Part shown: one piece after another, positions 9,830 to 21,129 of the stretch
Layout: every line of letters begins with the position of its first letter
Position numbering within the stretch: position 1 is the stretch's first letter
Assembly: GCA_947069175.1 (NCBI GenBank)
Contig: CAMTDV010000003.1
Location: 42,313,606 to 42,377,605, forward strand
Source: Scalesia atractyloides
Lineage: Eukaryota; Streptophyta; Magnoliopsida; Asterales; Asteraceae
Direction: 5' to 3'
Length of the DNA stretch: 64,000 nucleotides
Translations under genes and position numbers: made by a program
The notes under the pieces: model-generated
Databases searched by the model: none
Told to the model about the DNA's origin: nothing
What the model saw: only the letters and a program-made list of their open reading frames with translations

Positions 9830-10515
9830 GTGTTATCAATAATTTTGTTGGATTTAAACTATATACGCCGACCAAAAAGATTAAAACCGCCGAGATATTT
9901 ACGAGAATAGTTAATTACACCGGTCATTTACGCTGAGATTTGATTAAGTTGTTACTAATACGTTGAGTTTTTGTTTCGTATTTAAGTCTCGTTCTGAGAC
10001 AACAGTCAGCGTAAATACATGTCTACACTGAGTGACCGGCGTATTTGTCAAATACGCCGATTACTCAAACTCGCATTCGAGACTTAAATGCGCGACAGTT
10101 TTGATCTTCTCAATTACGATGTACTCATCTTAATACGCTATGTTCATGTTAATTCCTCTATATTCAAGGGCTTCTTCATAAACCCTTTCAAAATCCCAAA
10201 ACCCGATGCCATCAATGTCTTTGTTTATCTTCATTCTATACATGGTTTCTACGGTTCGATCATTTAACAATCAAATCGTAAACATGATGAACATACCGTA
10301 TTCGATATCGGACACTAAGCTAATCGGTTTGCGATTGTGAAAGTGTTTTTGTTAGCTGTTTTAGAATGAAGATGATAGTAATGAGATGAAACAGTTCAAA
10401 TGAAAAAAAAATTGAATATAAAACACAAATATCTGCCAGCGTATTTATTAAATACGTTGGCTAGATAAATACGCCGCCCTGTTGATTTGGAAGGTTTCTT
10501 CAAAGTTAAGAAGTC
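9830..10515 (-). repeat. TACGC-type palindrome cluster in the pol-ORF3 spacer of element C
   Basis: Repeated words of the type AAATACGCCG, TACGCTG and GCGTATTT occur on both strands. The clearest palindrome is at 10437-10465, where CAGCGTATTTA faces TAAATACGTTG. The same words recur in the leader of C (31680-32050) and in its U3 (32605-32650). Nothing coding is seen in 9660-11570. Confidence 0.7.
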
Positions 10516-10889
10516 CAAACCAAATACGCTCGAACATCTTAAACTTTCTCGAAAAAAACGTGCCCTTTTCAGCTAAGAATAGTGCAAAAACCAAAAATAA
10601 GTTTAGAAAAATCAAAAAATTTGCAATTTAGACACCGAAGTTCATTTTTCAAACTGAGGGACTCCTTTTTCACAGCTTTCTTTTGTTTGAAATTCCATGA
10701 CATTCCTGCAAAAGATCATACTGGCAACACTTGTCAGTTTGTTATCTTAAAATTTTGAATAACCAAGGCATAAGAAGAAAACTGTCAGTATGTTTGTCCT
10801 CTTAAATCTATGCATCCTTCTTTCAACTTGCTTTCGGTGAGCGTTTTATCATGTTGTGGTAATAATGGCATCCACTCAAGCTAGGCCTG

Positions 10890-11335
10890 TTTAGAATGTT
10901 GTGCCCGTGAGTCCCACGTCAGGACATACCCCACGAACAAAGATTCCTCATAGTGGGTGAGTATATTGACTTCATTCGTTTTGTTTTTCAACGATACACA
11001 ATTGATCATCAGGTCAGTACTTTCGTATAGCAGAGAAACCAATGTCTAATGAGGGCTAGGACAAATACCACAGACGGTACGATTTATGCATTTGAATGAC
11101 TCTCTATGAGAGCTTCTTTAGTGTAAGGTTTTGGCCACATTGGCTCCTTTTTTTGAAAAGATATCATAATCATGTCTAGGTCAGCATATATCTGGATGTA
11201 GCAGAAGAGCAATTATGATATCCCCAAATGATAAGTCAATATAAAGACCCAAAATCTCAGACTTTGGCAATCTATCATCGCAAGATTCAAGACCGTTAAG
11301 CCATATGCCGCAACGTGTAACCGGCAAGTTGCACA
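10890..11335 (-). other. Conserved non-coding block of element C between pol and ORF3
   Basis: This stretch is homologous, without coding potential, to 58680-59130 in element D and more distantly to 16790-17310 in element B. Shared words, read on the + strand, include GTGAGTATA, CAGGTNAGTAC...TCGTA and ATGATACC/GATATCC...GATGATAAG...ATAAAGA. Conservation of a spacer among diverged elements argues for a cis-function. Confidence 0.65.
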
Positions 11336-11582
11336 ACATTATGGGTATCCAGAATTCTTGTGTAAGCTTTAACGTTTGTCGCCTAATCGCAGTTTACTCG
11401 ATGGTATTGCTGAATCTACTGAAACGTTGTTGCTTGGCACCCCAATTTTCCTTGTCAGTATGTTGATTTTCTTTCCTTTTTCTGTTTCAAAAACAAACAA
11501 ACTGTCAGCAGTTTTCTATCATTTCTTAAGCAAGTGTCAACTGGAGGATCAAAACTTTAAGAATGCTCATTTTTTGGAAATC

Positions 11583-11600
11583 TTCCCCACTAAAATTTTA
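11583..11600 (-). other. Degraded internal polypurine tract of element C
   Basis: On the minus strand this reads AATTTTAGTGGGGAAGA shortly after the end of RNase H. It sits where B (17621-17633) and D (59339-59353) have TTTAGGGGGAGAAA, so I read it as a decayed copy of the same signal. Confidence 0.4.
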
Positions 11601-11769
11601 TTTTCAAATGTCCATTGCTTGAAAATGAAATTTTAGTTTTGCATAAAATCTTTTTGTTGGGCACAGTTTTAAGATACTCATTTATTTTGAAAAGCGGGTT
11701 TTATTTAATATGCACAATCGGTTATGAAGACATAGTTTATTTCCACTCAAGGAAATTGATCATTTCTAA

Positions 11770-12785
11770 CAAGGTTACCAACTGGTTGAAATGAGTCTTG
11801 TCAAGGGCTTTTGTTAAGATGTCGGCCTTTTGTTATGTGGTATCCACTGGCACCACTTGAAAGTATCCTTTCTCGTACACATCTCAAATCGCGTGAATGC
11901 AAATCTCGATATGTTTGGTTCTTGAGTGATGAATTGGATTCTTCACAATTCCCAAACACTCTTCGTTATCGATGAATATTGGAGTATTCATGATGTTGAT
12001 TCCACAATCGAGCAACTGGTTTTGTATCTAGAGAACTTGTGAGCAGCAACTGTAAGCAGCCATGTATTCAGCTTGAGCAGTAGAGGTGGACATTGTCGTC
12101 TGTTTCTTGCTTTGCCACGATATGAGACGATTTCCTAAGAATTGGCAACCTCCTAAGACTGACTTCCGATCAACATGGTCACTATTAGAATAAGCAATTA
12201 AATCAAAGTTACTATCTTTTGGATACCAAAGTCCAAGCTTGGGCGTTCCTTTCAGATAGCGGAAGATTCTTTCAACTGCCGTCTCATGAGATTCTTTGGG
12301 ATTCATCTGAAAACATGCATAGATGCAGACAACCCACATAATGCCAGGCCTACTTGCAGTTAGATACACCAACGAGCCTATCTTTGAGCGGTAGAAGGAC
12401 TTGTTCACAAGCTTTCCTTGAGGATCAAGAGTGAGCTCGGTTTGAGATGCGAACGGAGTGCTTGCAGGTTTGCAGTCATTCATATTATACTTAGCAAGAA
12501 TATCCCTGATGTATTTGGCTTGATGAATGAGGATTCCATCTTCTCGTTGCTTCACCTCCAATCCCAAGAAAAATGTGAGCTCCCCCATCATGCTCATTTG
12601 GAACTTTGCCTTCATAACCTTCTCGAACTCCTTGCATAGCGCCTCATCAGTTGACCCAGAAATAATATCATCCACATAATCTGAACCAGCATCACATTGT
12701 CTCTGATCCTTTTCGTTAAGAGAGTCATCTTATTTTACCTCTTGTGTATCCACATTCCAAAAGATATGTTGACAGAGTTTCATAC
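11770..12785 (-). pseudogene. C-terminal RT and RNase H of element C (left of the B insertion)
   Basis: Directly after the insertion the minus strand continues AWYETLS...YLLE and, after frame damage at about 12680-12740, DYVDDIISGSTDEALCKEFEKV, the catalytic block of Copia RT. The frame 12675-12028 covers the RT thumb (FFLGLEVKQ, YIRDILAKY) and the start of RNase H (YSNSDHVD, AQAEYMAA). A stop at 12028 is followed by degraded RNase H with FIDNEECLG and VDTT...ADILTKALDK down to about 11770. The match to the right-hand half at 26346-26735 and the shared CAGGC show that the two halves were once contiguous. Confidence 0.88.
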
Positions 12786-12790
12786 CAGGC
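12786..12790. other. Target-site duplication of element B (left copy)
   Basis: CAGGC immediately left of the LTR equals 26346-26350 immediately right of the other LTR, a perfect 5-bp duplication within the RT gene of element C. Confidence 0.95.
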
Positions 12791-13070
12791 TGTAGGTCCA
12801 CTTAAAGGATCAACTTTAACCTACTTCCTTGTTTATATAACACACATACGAGTGCGGAATCCCCGTAAGTATGCAAACCAAAGCAAAGTAAGAAACACAA
12901 GATAACCAAAGATTCAATATCTTGATTAACAGAAGAGAACTAGTACAAACACATACAAACAATGTTCATACAGACTCGGGAAATACTCTTTGTGTTCTTG
13001 TGCTTCAGTGTCTCTCTCTAGTGTCTAACTTGTCTACTACTATACACTTTCACTAAGAAGTGCATGTCTG

Positions 13071-13080
13071 TTTATATAGT
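13071..13080 (-). promoter_or_regulatory. TATA box of the element B LTR
   Basis: ACTATATAAA on the minus strand lies just downstream of the palindrome cluster. The same sequence is at 25877-25886 in the other LTR. Confidence 0.65.
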
Positions 13081-13113
13081 GTCCACACCTAGCAACAGTA
13101 TGAAGAATGTTGC

Positions 13114-13295
13114 TGGTCGTACGAAACACCATAAGTCACGAAGAACATTCTCCAAAAGATGGCTCGTACGAACATAAACTGACTCGTACGAATCAAGCAA
13201 GATACTTGTTGAGATGAGCCCACTCGTACGACTAAAGAGTCACTCGTACGAATGGTGAGTGGCTCGTACGAAGTACTTCTCACTCGTACTTAAAG
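13114..13295 (-). repeat. CGTACG palindrome array in U3 of element B
   Basis: Six exact CGTACG cores, mostly within CTCGTACGAA-type words, plus degenerate copies, lie directly upstream of the TATA box. Each contains two CpG sites. The other LTR has the matching array at 25920-26110 with one extra unit. Confidence 0.85.
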
Positions 13296-13519
13296 TGTTC
13301 TTCGGAGAACGTGCCAACATACATGACGTACACAAGACTCAACAGTATGCATACATGCAACTGTTTTACAACACAGACAAACTAATCGCCGTACTAAATC
13401 AAGATAGGAGGATATCTTTATTTTGTCGAGACGACCAAACTATACAGACACATTAAACAAAGACCGTACAATTACAGACGTAACTAAGAACAAGCGACAG
13501 GCACAAAAGTGTATCAACA

Positions 13520-13592
13520 AACTCCCCCTTGGTTGTTGCTTGGTCTTTGGTCTTCATTCCGAATTGCCTATTGTATCAACAAACTCTCCTGA
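13520..13592 (-). other. Polypurine tract of element B, with a second degraded copy
   Basis: The minus strand reads AAGGGGGAGTTTG up to the LTR start. A second copy of the same boundary, on the + strand GTATCAACAAACTCTCC at 13574-13589, lies about 62 bp away. Duplicated polypurine tracts have been reported for Sireviruses. Confidence 0.7.
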
Positions 13593-13761
13593 AAATCTTC
13601 AATCCAACATTGATTGATAATTAGGTCTTCAATACTTTCCAGAAACATCAAACCTATCATGTTTCATCTTGAGTGTCACTGGAGGCAAATGGATCGGTCA
13701 CGATCTGCTGTACATTTGACTCTAGCACTAGAGTTGAAGCAGAAACTTTTGGTTGCGAGGA

Positions 13762-15673
13762 TTAGGCTGAAGCATCAGGATTGTCAGGGTCTTCACTATC
13801 CTGATCATGTTTTCGTTTGATCTCATGTGCTCTGCATCTTTCATTCCACAGAATATTCACTCGTTTTCTGCTTATTTCAAACACGTCTTTAATACCATTA
13901 AAGCCTTCAACCAAACGAGAATGATACCATTCTCTTAAGTCGTTATGCTTAGCAGTTAATGCTTCGGCAGATCGTTGAACAGCCACACTACATTCTTTCA
14001 GCCTATTCAACTCAATTCCCGAGAGTTATCAGCTGCTCTCATCTGTTGTAGCTGAGTTGCTCTTTCAGCATTTGCAGCCTTCAGCCGCTCATTTTCTTTT
14101 CTTAACTGCGTAATTTCATAATCCTGTTTTCTAATGGTCTCTTTCAAAGAATGTATCTCCAACTGTTGTTTGACAACTGTGTTCCAATTTGAAGACATAA
14201 ACTCCGAATGCTTGTTAATCTGGATTGCCGCAGCTTGCAACTGAGAGAACCGAAAATCCACTTTCTCATCCTGTTCCATTTCAGAGAATAAACGACTGCT
14301 TCGTTTTGTATTTTGTTGATGAGTTGTGGACTAGGATTGTTGGACTGATGAAGTAGTAGGTTGTGATTGAACTGGAGTATCTACAACCGAAGGTGTTTCA
14401 GTTGATGTGGTATTGGATGGTTGTGGTTCAGAGATTGTAGTGGGTTCCGTCATTACAGGTTCAGTCTCCTCCGTTGTAAAAGTAGACTAGACTTCTGCAA
14501 CTTATTCCAGTACAGTTTCTTGATGTGAGGTTGTAGGTTGTGTTATTTCAGGTTGTGCTGACGATGTTCCCATAGTCTTTCTGCTTTGTTTCTTTCTTCC
14601 CTTATCACCACCTGTAATACCTACATCACTTGCATTACCATTACCATCATTATCACTGTCATCATCATCACCTTTTCCCTTTTGACGATCAAACTTATCT
14701 TCGATCATCTTCTTTAAAGTTGGTTCTTCATTATCTGACTCACTATCATCATGGTGCAGCTTATCATTTTCTGGTGCAATATATTCATCATTCGCCAGAA
14801 AACCGATCAATTTACGAGGAGGTGTGTTTCCTTGTAACGTTTTGCTGCTACACCTCTAAAGATCTTCAACGAATGTTCCATCATAACTTCTACTTTTAAA
14901 ACATCGTTGTCATTCTTCAGAAGATTCGGAAGTTTCACAGTCAAGATCATTTGGAGAAAACGAGATACATCCAAAACTTGTTTCCACCATATCCGGTTCT
15001 TCTCAGGTTCTCCTTCATGTTTGCAAAAAATATACTTTGAAAAAGTAAACGGTTTGTTCAATGTCAAAGCTATCATCATTCCAACCAAGTCATTATTCGC
15101 CATATCATAACCACTTCGTCTGTTGCTCAAACACTTAATTAAAACATGTAAAAAGAACCTGTATCGGAGTGGTAACCATGCTTTGTTTAGTTGTCCTATG
15201 AGAAAATCTCCAACACATTTCATTCTAAGCAAACATCCACGTTGACACTTCAACGGTACTGAGAAAGGAGCTTCAGAATCATCGTCAAGTTGTAATACTG
15301 AGTTAATGATTTCAACAGAGATATCTACGTCCAAGTCATTTACTTTTCCATGGATAAGTTCCTGCCCATTCACCTCAACAACTTTAGCTGAATCCCAATA
15401 TTCGTTGATTAACGTCTTGTATATTGTAGTTTTGTGCGTGAAAGCATAATGTATGCTTAAGTCGCGCAAAAACTTCATTATATCATTGTACTCAACAAAT
15501 TTGTCTTCCGGATCTAAGAAGGCCACCATGTTATGTCTTGGTTCTGACATAATTTCCACTTCTGACTTGTTAGTTCTCTTTGTTGCGGGTTTTCTTTTAT
15601 GTTCTTTTTGTTCCATTCTGTACACAAAAGATAAAAGGAATAAGGACATAAATTCATTAGGGCATATACACAA
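13762..15673 (-). pseudogene. Third ORF (post-pol) of element B
   Basis: Four consecutive minus-strand frames (15673-14807, 14810-14502, 14279-14007, 14010-13762) form one broken reading unit of about 630 codons. The likely start is at MSEPRHNMVAFLDPED, or at MEQKEHKR slightly upstream. The N-terminal globular part has IHYAF...IYKTLINEYW, a VLQLDDD motif and YRFFLHVLIKCLSNRRSGYD. Then comes a Lys/Asp-rich low-complexity region (about 14700-14600) and a clear coiled coil (14279-14007, LRKENERLKAANAER). The order globular, acidic, coiled coil is the same as in D. Function is unknown. Position after pol is that of the so-called envelope-like ORF of Sireviruses, but I find no obvious membrane anchor. 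The region 14280-14500 joins two frames through Thr/Val-rich sequence with a stop near 14489. Confidence 0.75.
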
Positions 15674-15715
15674 AAAGTTTTATTTCAAACTTCCTGTATG
15701 TATGTATTCCCTGGA

Positions 15716-16260
15716 TGAAGAATTACTGATTCATACGAATAACAATTTATTCGTACAAAGAACAACTAATTTTTACGAACACCTGACTTAGAAAAACAAG
15801 TGATTTACTCATACGAGTAACTGGCTCGAACGAGCGACAGGTTGCTCATGCGAGTGGTATTTCACTCGTACAAGGAAGGTAAACTATTCGCACATGGAAT
15901 TTCAAGTGAAGATTATGCATGAAAACTTGTTTTTCGTTAAAAGATTCTTCACTTAAAGTTTGTTGTTCATGTCAGGAAAAGTCACATAGTCAGATAATGT
16001 TCAAATTGTTCATCTTCAAGGTATGTCACTATTGTCAAATTATATCTTAAGGATATCAGAAACAACTTTAAAAAGAAGTGAAAGGATGACGTGAGCTTGG
16101 TGAAAGTAAAGTTGTACCAAAGAACTTCATCACCTTTATATCACATCACTCCTACAAAGAACCTTCGCTCGTACGAAGAACAGCCATTCATACAATACAC
16201 CAATGGTCATTCGTACGAGGCACAATCACTCATACGAGTGATCTCTGATTAGTACGATTC
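15716..16260 (-). repeat. CGTACG-type palindromes upstream of ORF3 in element B
   Basis: TTCGTACGAG and CTCGTACGAA words, with variants such as CTCATACGAG, are scattered through the spacer just before the third ORF. They match the array in the U3 of the same element. No coding sequence is seen between 15720 and 17670. Confidence 0.75.
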
Positions 16261-16789
16261 CAAGTTTTTCAAAACTGGACTTTTAGTTCTTCGAGGACCT
16301 TAGGTTTTTCGTTGACCTGTTTAGATCTTTGCACATATCCACACTAATCACAAGTTAAGTTAGGAAAAATGCTTGTTAAACAGATTTTGTTCTTTGAGAT
16401 GAGTTTACTCATTGTAAGAAAGTACTTTATGAAGTTATGATATCAAAACAAATGGTTTTTAGGGCGTCTCTTGGTAGAAAACTTGTGAGTTTCCATCTTT
16501 GGCTAAATCAATATTACTTTAATTTATCAACAGAGTAAACTACACTAAAATATCAACCAACAAATAAGAATAAACTATATATTTACTAGGCAATATTTTT
16601 CAAAGTTTCTAGGTAAGAGAATCATACCATCTTTTAATTTTGCCAAAAACGAGTTTTGTTTAAAACATCAAATTAAATAAATAAGTATTCTACTATGATT
16701 ATCAGTATTGTTGTCCACGTAAGCTCAGCTTATCAGATGTAATCATGATTAGGAGATATGATTACTGTATGATTTATACTTACTAGCCG

Positions 16790-17310
16790 GTGTTCAACCA
16801 CTTCACGACACATTCCCGTATGAAGACATGCACGAGAGAAAATCTTACCGGTGAGTATACTGCTTATCATATGTTTTGACGTATATGCTGTGAGATACTT
16901 ATTTTGATTGAAAACAAGCCATGTGTGATTAAATCACTTATTTATGAGGAACTTGAATTTCAAATGCGTGCAGGGCACAGGAGTAAGTCTGTGAACAGGT
17001 TAGTACCATCGTACCGACAAAGAGAGGAACTTAGCTCCCGCATAAAGCTGTGATATTTTATCACTTATTTTTGGGTGGATGTGATATTTTTATCACTTAT
17101 TGATGGTCGTATGCAGTATTTACACGTATGTGTGGTATCATGGAAGTTCTAGACTTGAGTCAGGATTATTTTTCGGTAAAAGATTCAACCATGATACCCA
17201 GATGATAAGCAAGCATAAAGATCGCATATCTCAGAACCTCGGCTTACTATCAAACGAAATTTTTGTACTAGGACCATATGCCAACGAATGGTTCCCACCT
17301 GACTTTTAGT
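16790..17310 (-). other. Conserved non-coding block of element B between pol and ORF3
   Basis: On the + strand I see CCGGTGAGTATACTG near 16850, CAGGTTAGTACCATCGTAC near 16997 and CCATGATACCCAGATGATAAG near 17188. The same words in the same order occur in C (10890-11335) and D (58680-59130). The spacing has diverged more than in C and D. Confidence 0.6.
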
Positions 17311-17517
17311 CCATTATGTTTATATCAACCTGCACATTTTAATCTGATTGTGAGCCTACCGATATATCAATAGTAAAGCTACTTATCAAATTTTCGTTTT
17401 ATGTTTTTGACCATTTTTGACAGATCACCGGTGTGTATCATCATCTTCTCTTATCTTTCCAAGGAACTCATTTTTTATTTTTTATTTTTCTATTGTTTTT
17501 GTATTTTTCTAAATTTT

Positions 17518-17635
17518 TCTCCCCTTAAATACAAAAGGAAAATAAATGAAAACTTAACTAAATAAAAGACATATTTTTGTATTTTTGAATTTTCTCATGT
17601 TTTTGTATTTTTCTTGAAATTTTCTCCCCCTAAAA
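17518..17635 (-). other. Internal polypurine-like tracts of element B
   Basis: The minus strand reads TTTTAGGGGGAGAAA at 17621-17635 and TTTAAGGGGAGAAA at 17518-17531, directly after the RNase H stop. Element D has the same word at the same place. It may prime a second plus strand. Confidence 0.55.
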
Positions 17636-17673
17636 TATAAAACTAAGAGAAAATGGAGAATCTTTTTGTTGTT

Positions 17674-18213
17674 TTAGATTTTAATAAAATATTTGCGAAA
17701 ATGATTAGCCAATGATGATTTACTCGGTTTCACCTTGATGCCATTGACCAAAAGAAGATAATCAAAACGTGATTTATCAAAACCTTTTGTAAACAGGTCG
17801 GCACGTTGGTGATCGGTGTGGATTTTAACGACATTGATAAGTTTCTTTTCATAACCATCTCGTATGAAATGATACTTAATCTCAATGTGTTTGGTTTTTG
17901 AGTGTTGTACAGGGTTACGAGTGATCTGTAAAGCAGCTTCGTTGTCAATATAAATAGGAGTAGTTAGAAATTCAAAACCGTAGTCACGCATTTGCTGTTG
18001 GATCCATAGAACCTGAGAGCAGCAACTAGAAGCTGAAGTATACTCAGCCTCACATGTTGATGTAGCTACACAAGTCTGCTTTTTGCATTGCCACGTGACT
18101 AGGCGATTTCCCAAGAACTGACATCATGCTGATGTTGATTTTGCATCGATCTTGCAGCCACCATGACCAGAGTCACTGAATGCTGTCAAATCAAACTTAT
18201 CATCCTTATGGTA
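17674..18213 (-). pseudogene. RNase H of element B
   Basis: The frame 18114-17674 holds LVTWQCKKQT, the CEAEYTSA acidic motif, YIDNEAALQI and HTDHQRADLFTKG, so the acidic residues of a Copia RNase H are present. The start of the domain (the first Asp block, DSGHGG) is at about 18180-18115 and is interrupted near 18121 by an in-frame stop. It ends 17674 with a basic tail. The enzyme would degrade the RNA strand after minus-strand synthesis. Confidence 0.85.
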
Positions 18214-19165
18214 TCAGAGACCAGTGTCCGGGCGACCCTTCAAATAACGAAAGATTATTCTCACAGCCATCAAATGAGAAACTTTTGGACTTGACTGGTA
18301 GCGAGCTAGAAGACATGTTGGGTACATTATATCAGGTCTTGAAGCAGTAAGATACATAAGAGATCCGATCATAGCACGATAAAGAGATGGTTCCACATGT
18401 TCACCCATTCCATCAAGAGTAATCCCATGATTTTGAGCTAATGGAGTTCCCAAAGGCTTTGAGTCTTCCATCTGAAATCGTTTGAGAATATCCCTGATGT
18501 ACTTGGTTTGATGGATGAAAATCCCTTCCTTAGATTGATGAACCTGCAAACCTAAAAAGAAAGTCATTTCTCCCATTGCGCTCATCTCGAACTTCTCTTG
18601 CATCACTTACTCGAATTCTTTGCACATTCTTTCATTTATAGACCCAAAAATAATATCATCAACATACACTTGTACCAGCAATAAGTCCTCATTTTCTTCC
18701 TTGATAAAGAGAGTATAGTGGATCAATCCTCGTCGAAAACCATTCTTCAGAAGATAGGAAGACAACGTTTCATACCAAGCTCGTGGAGCTTGATGAAGAC
18801 CATATAACGCCTTATTGAGAAGCCAAACCTTATCAGGATGGATTGGATCTTCAAAACCAGGTGGTTGGTTCAACATATACTTCTTCTTCAACCACACCAT
18901 GAAGAAATGCACTCTTCACATCCATTTGGTAAATAGTAAACTTCCTGTAGGACGCATAAGCCAAGTAAATTCTTATGGCCTCGAGACGCGCTACTGGTGC
19001 ATAAACTTCATTGTAATCAATGCCTTCTACTTGATTAAAGCCCTTGACAACCAATATTGCTTTGTTTCTCACAACACCTCGGTCATCCTTCTTACACTTG
19101 TAAACCCATCTTGTACCAATCTTCTTGTAGTTGTCAGGCCTGTCAACCAATTTCCACATGCCTAA
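18214..19165 (-). pseudogene. Reverse transcriptase of element B
   Basis: Three minus-strand frames, 19159-18851, 18912-18607 and 18606-18214, make up a full Copia RT. Visible motifs are GTRWVYKCKKD, the ARLEAIRIYLAYAS block, DVKSAFLHG, PPGFEDP, LYGLHQAPRAWY and the catalytic VQVYVDDIIFGS, followed by FFLGLQVHQSKEG and MIGSLMYLTASRPDIM. A frame change near 18890 and a TAA in place of a sense codon near 18607 break it. Both catalytic aspartates remain. The frames on the + strand across this region are shadows. Confidence 0.88.
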
Positions 19166-20264
19166 CTTCTGAAACTGCTAAAGTTCTTCTTGCATCGCTT
19201 CAACCCATGAGTCTTCTTTCATTGCCTCCTTCCAGGATTTCGGTTCAACTTGGCAAACATAGCAGGCAAAAGACCAATCATTCTGTTCCCCAGATTCCCT
19301 AATAACCAAATACAAACAAGCATTCTGGTTGTTCCTTAGCTGATTACGTGTCTGCACACTACTCTAGACATCTCCTATAATATTCTGCTGAGGATGGGTA
19401 TTATGAATTCGAGTTTCAGGAACATCGGGAACTCGAGAGTTTATATCTAAATTATTGATATTCAGATCAACAGCTAATTCGTTTGCTGGATTTGATGAAG
19501 ATGTAGATGCATAACCTTCAGTTATCCTTAGATTTTGCATATTTGACGTGACATCTGAAATTCCAAGAACCGGACCAGAAGTAGCTTCATTTGCATCATG
19601 GAACTCATCATCTTCTGACAAAACATTGTAATCAGCAGCATCTTCGAATTCCTCATTTTGAACAAGATTGTTAACCGAAGTAGACACTTGAGGGTTAACA
19701 GTAATAGGTCGTACTAATGACGAGTCAACTGCAGTATCACTTTCCAGTAGCATTTGAGCAGCTGCAGATGAATCATCAAAAGTTGGCAGATTAAAGGAGT
19801 TAAACAATCCATCGTAGTCAAACATCCAAGGAGCACCCGGAGCTCTTGCTGATTCAGTGTATCTTTGAACCTTAACTTCACCTCATTCTTCAATCTTTTT
19901 CGTTGACAAATTCCACATTCTGAAATTAGGAGTAGCGTATCCAAGAAAGAAACCTTAGATAGCCTTTGGACCAAACTTTCCATGTGGATCAATCATAGTG
20001 CATGGAGCTCCAAAAGGTTCTAAGAAAGATTCATCCGGTTTCCTTTTCTGTAGCAGCTCGAAACATGTTTTCCCATGCCTCTTCATCGTAAGAACTTTAT
20101 TCATCGTATAACATGCAGTAGCCACAGCCACCCTCCAGAATTGAATAGGAAGTTATGATTCTACTAACATAGTTCATGCAATTTCAATCAGAGTTCTATT
20201 TTTCCTCTCAGCAACACCATTTTGTTGTGGAGTGTAATGAGAACTGTATTCATGCAAAATACCC
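19166..20264 (-). pseudogene. Integrase C-terminal half and INT-RT linker of element B
   Basis: From 20264 to about 19880 the minus strand has fragments of integrase (the TPQQNGVAERKN-type end with its Glu near 20230, the KTCFELL region and GFFLGYAT-like residues) over several frames. The frame 19825-19364 is an acidic, Ser/Asn-rich linker typical of Copia polyproteins between integrase and RT. 19350-19166 holds the degraded start of RT. The alternative frame at 19992-19714 is a shadow. Confidence 0.65.
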
Positions 20265-21110
20265 TTAGAAGAACAGATCCATAACATGGTTCTTGAATTC
20301 AAAGCCATTGTCGCTTCTGATTCTCCTTATCTTCAGTAGCGTGAGGAGATTCTTGAGGATTTCAGGAACTTCCCTCTTGTGTGCCATCATATTCACCCAT
20401 GAAAATCTTGAGTAGTCATCAGTAACTACTAAGCAATATGAATCACCAAAGGTAGTATTGTGTTTCATAGGTCCAAAGAGGTCCATATGAAGACGTTCCA
20501 GAGGCATATTCACCGTGTTAATCTTCTTCACAGGATGAGATTTTCTAGCTTGCTTTCCATTTTGGCACGATACACAGACGTCTTGTAACTGAAAGTTATT
20601 CACTGGTACACCACTCACAAGATTATTTTTCACCAGATAGTTAATTTTCCTCAAGTGAATGTGTCTCATTCGTCTATGCCAAGAGATTGATTCCTTTTCA
20701 GTGGCTTTTGAGACAAAACATGTAACTTGTGCAGACGTGGTAATAGCTTGGCTCATGTCAAGAATATACAAGTCTTTAATTCTTGGAGCCGATAGGAGAA
20801 TCCATTCTTTGTGAATCTTGAAACCAGGTTTCAACACATAAGATCCTGCATCATCAAAATGAACTGTGAATTCTTGTCGCAGCTTGAGAAACACTTAGAA
20901 TATTGTGATCAATTTAACGAACATGATTGATCTTGTCAAAACTAACAACACCATTGGAAACCATTCCTTCTCCAGTGATGTATCTGCCCTTATCTCCAGC
21001 AAAAGCAACATAGCCTCCTCAAATGCTTTTCACATCATAAAGGAGCCTTAAGTCGCCTGTCATGTGCCTTGATGCTCCACTGTCAACAATCCAATGACTA
21101 TTCATAGTTC
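20265..21110 (-). pseudogene. Protease, pre-integrase zinc domain and integrase core of element B
   Basis: The protease is recognisable at 21096-20895 by WIVDSGASRHMTGDL, with the catalytic DSG at about 21083, followed by broken sequence. The frame 20894-20265 carries the GAG-pre-integrase zinc domain (WHRRMRHIH...CVSCQNGKQARKSH) and the first part of the integrase core with D in LHMDLFGP and D in IRSDNGFEF. One histidine context is altered (RRLGH to RRMRH). The Glu of the DDE triad lies beyond a frame change in the next feature. Confidence 0.85.
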
Positions 21111-21129
21111 CTCCTGGAATACCCAGCAC

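Larger units (their letters stand above)
12791..13519 (-). repeat. 3' LTR of element B (729 bp)
   Basis: On the minus strand it runs from TGTTGATACAC at 13519 to CCTACA at 12791. It is 19 bp shorter than the other LTR, mainly because one palindromic repeat unit present at about 26076-26095 is missing near 13270. Confidence 0.95.

Noticed and set aside
10890..11335. A riboswitch or known non-coding RNA family in the conserved spacer
   Set aside because: I could not match it to any known RNA family by eye; only its conservation among B, C and D is supported.
19057..19302. Plus-strand frames across the RT of element B
   Set aside because: They are shadows of the minus-strand RT, whose motifs are unambiguous.
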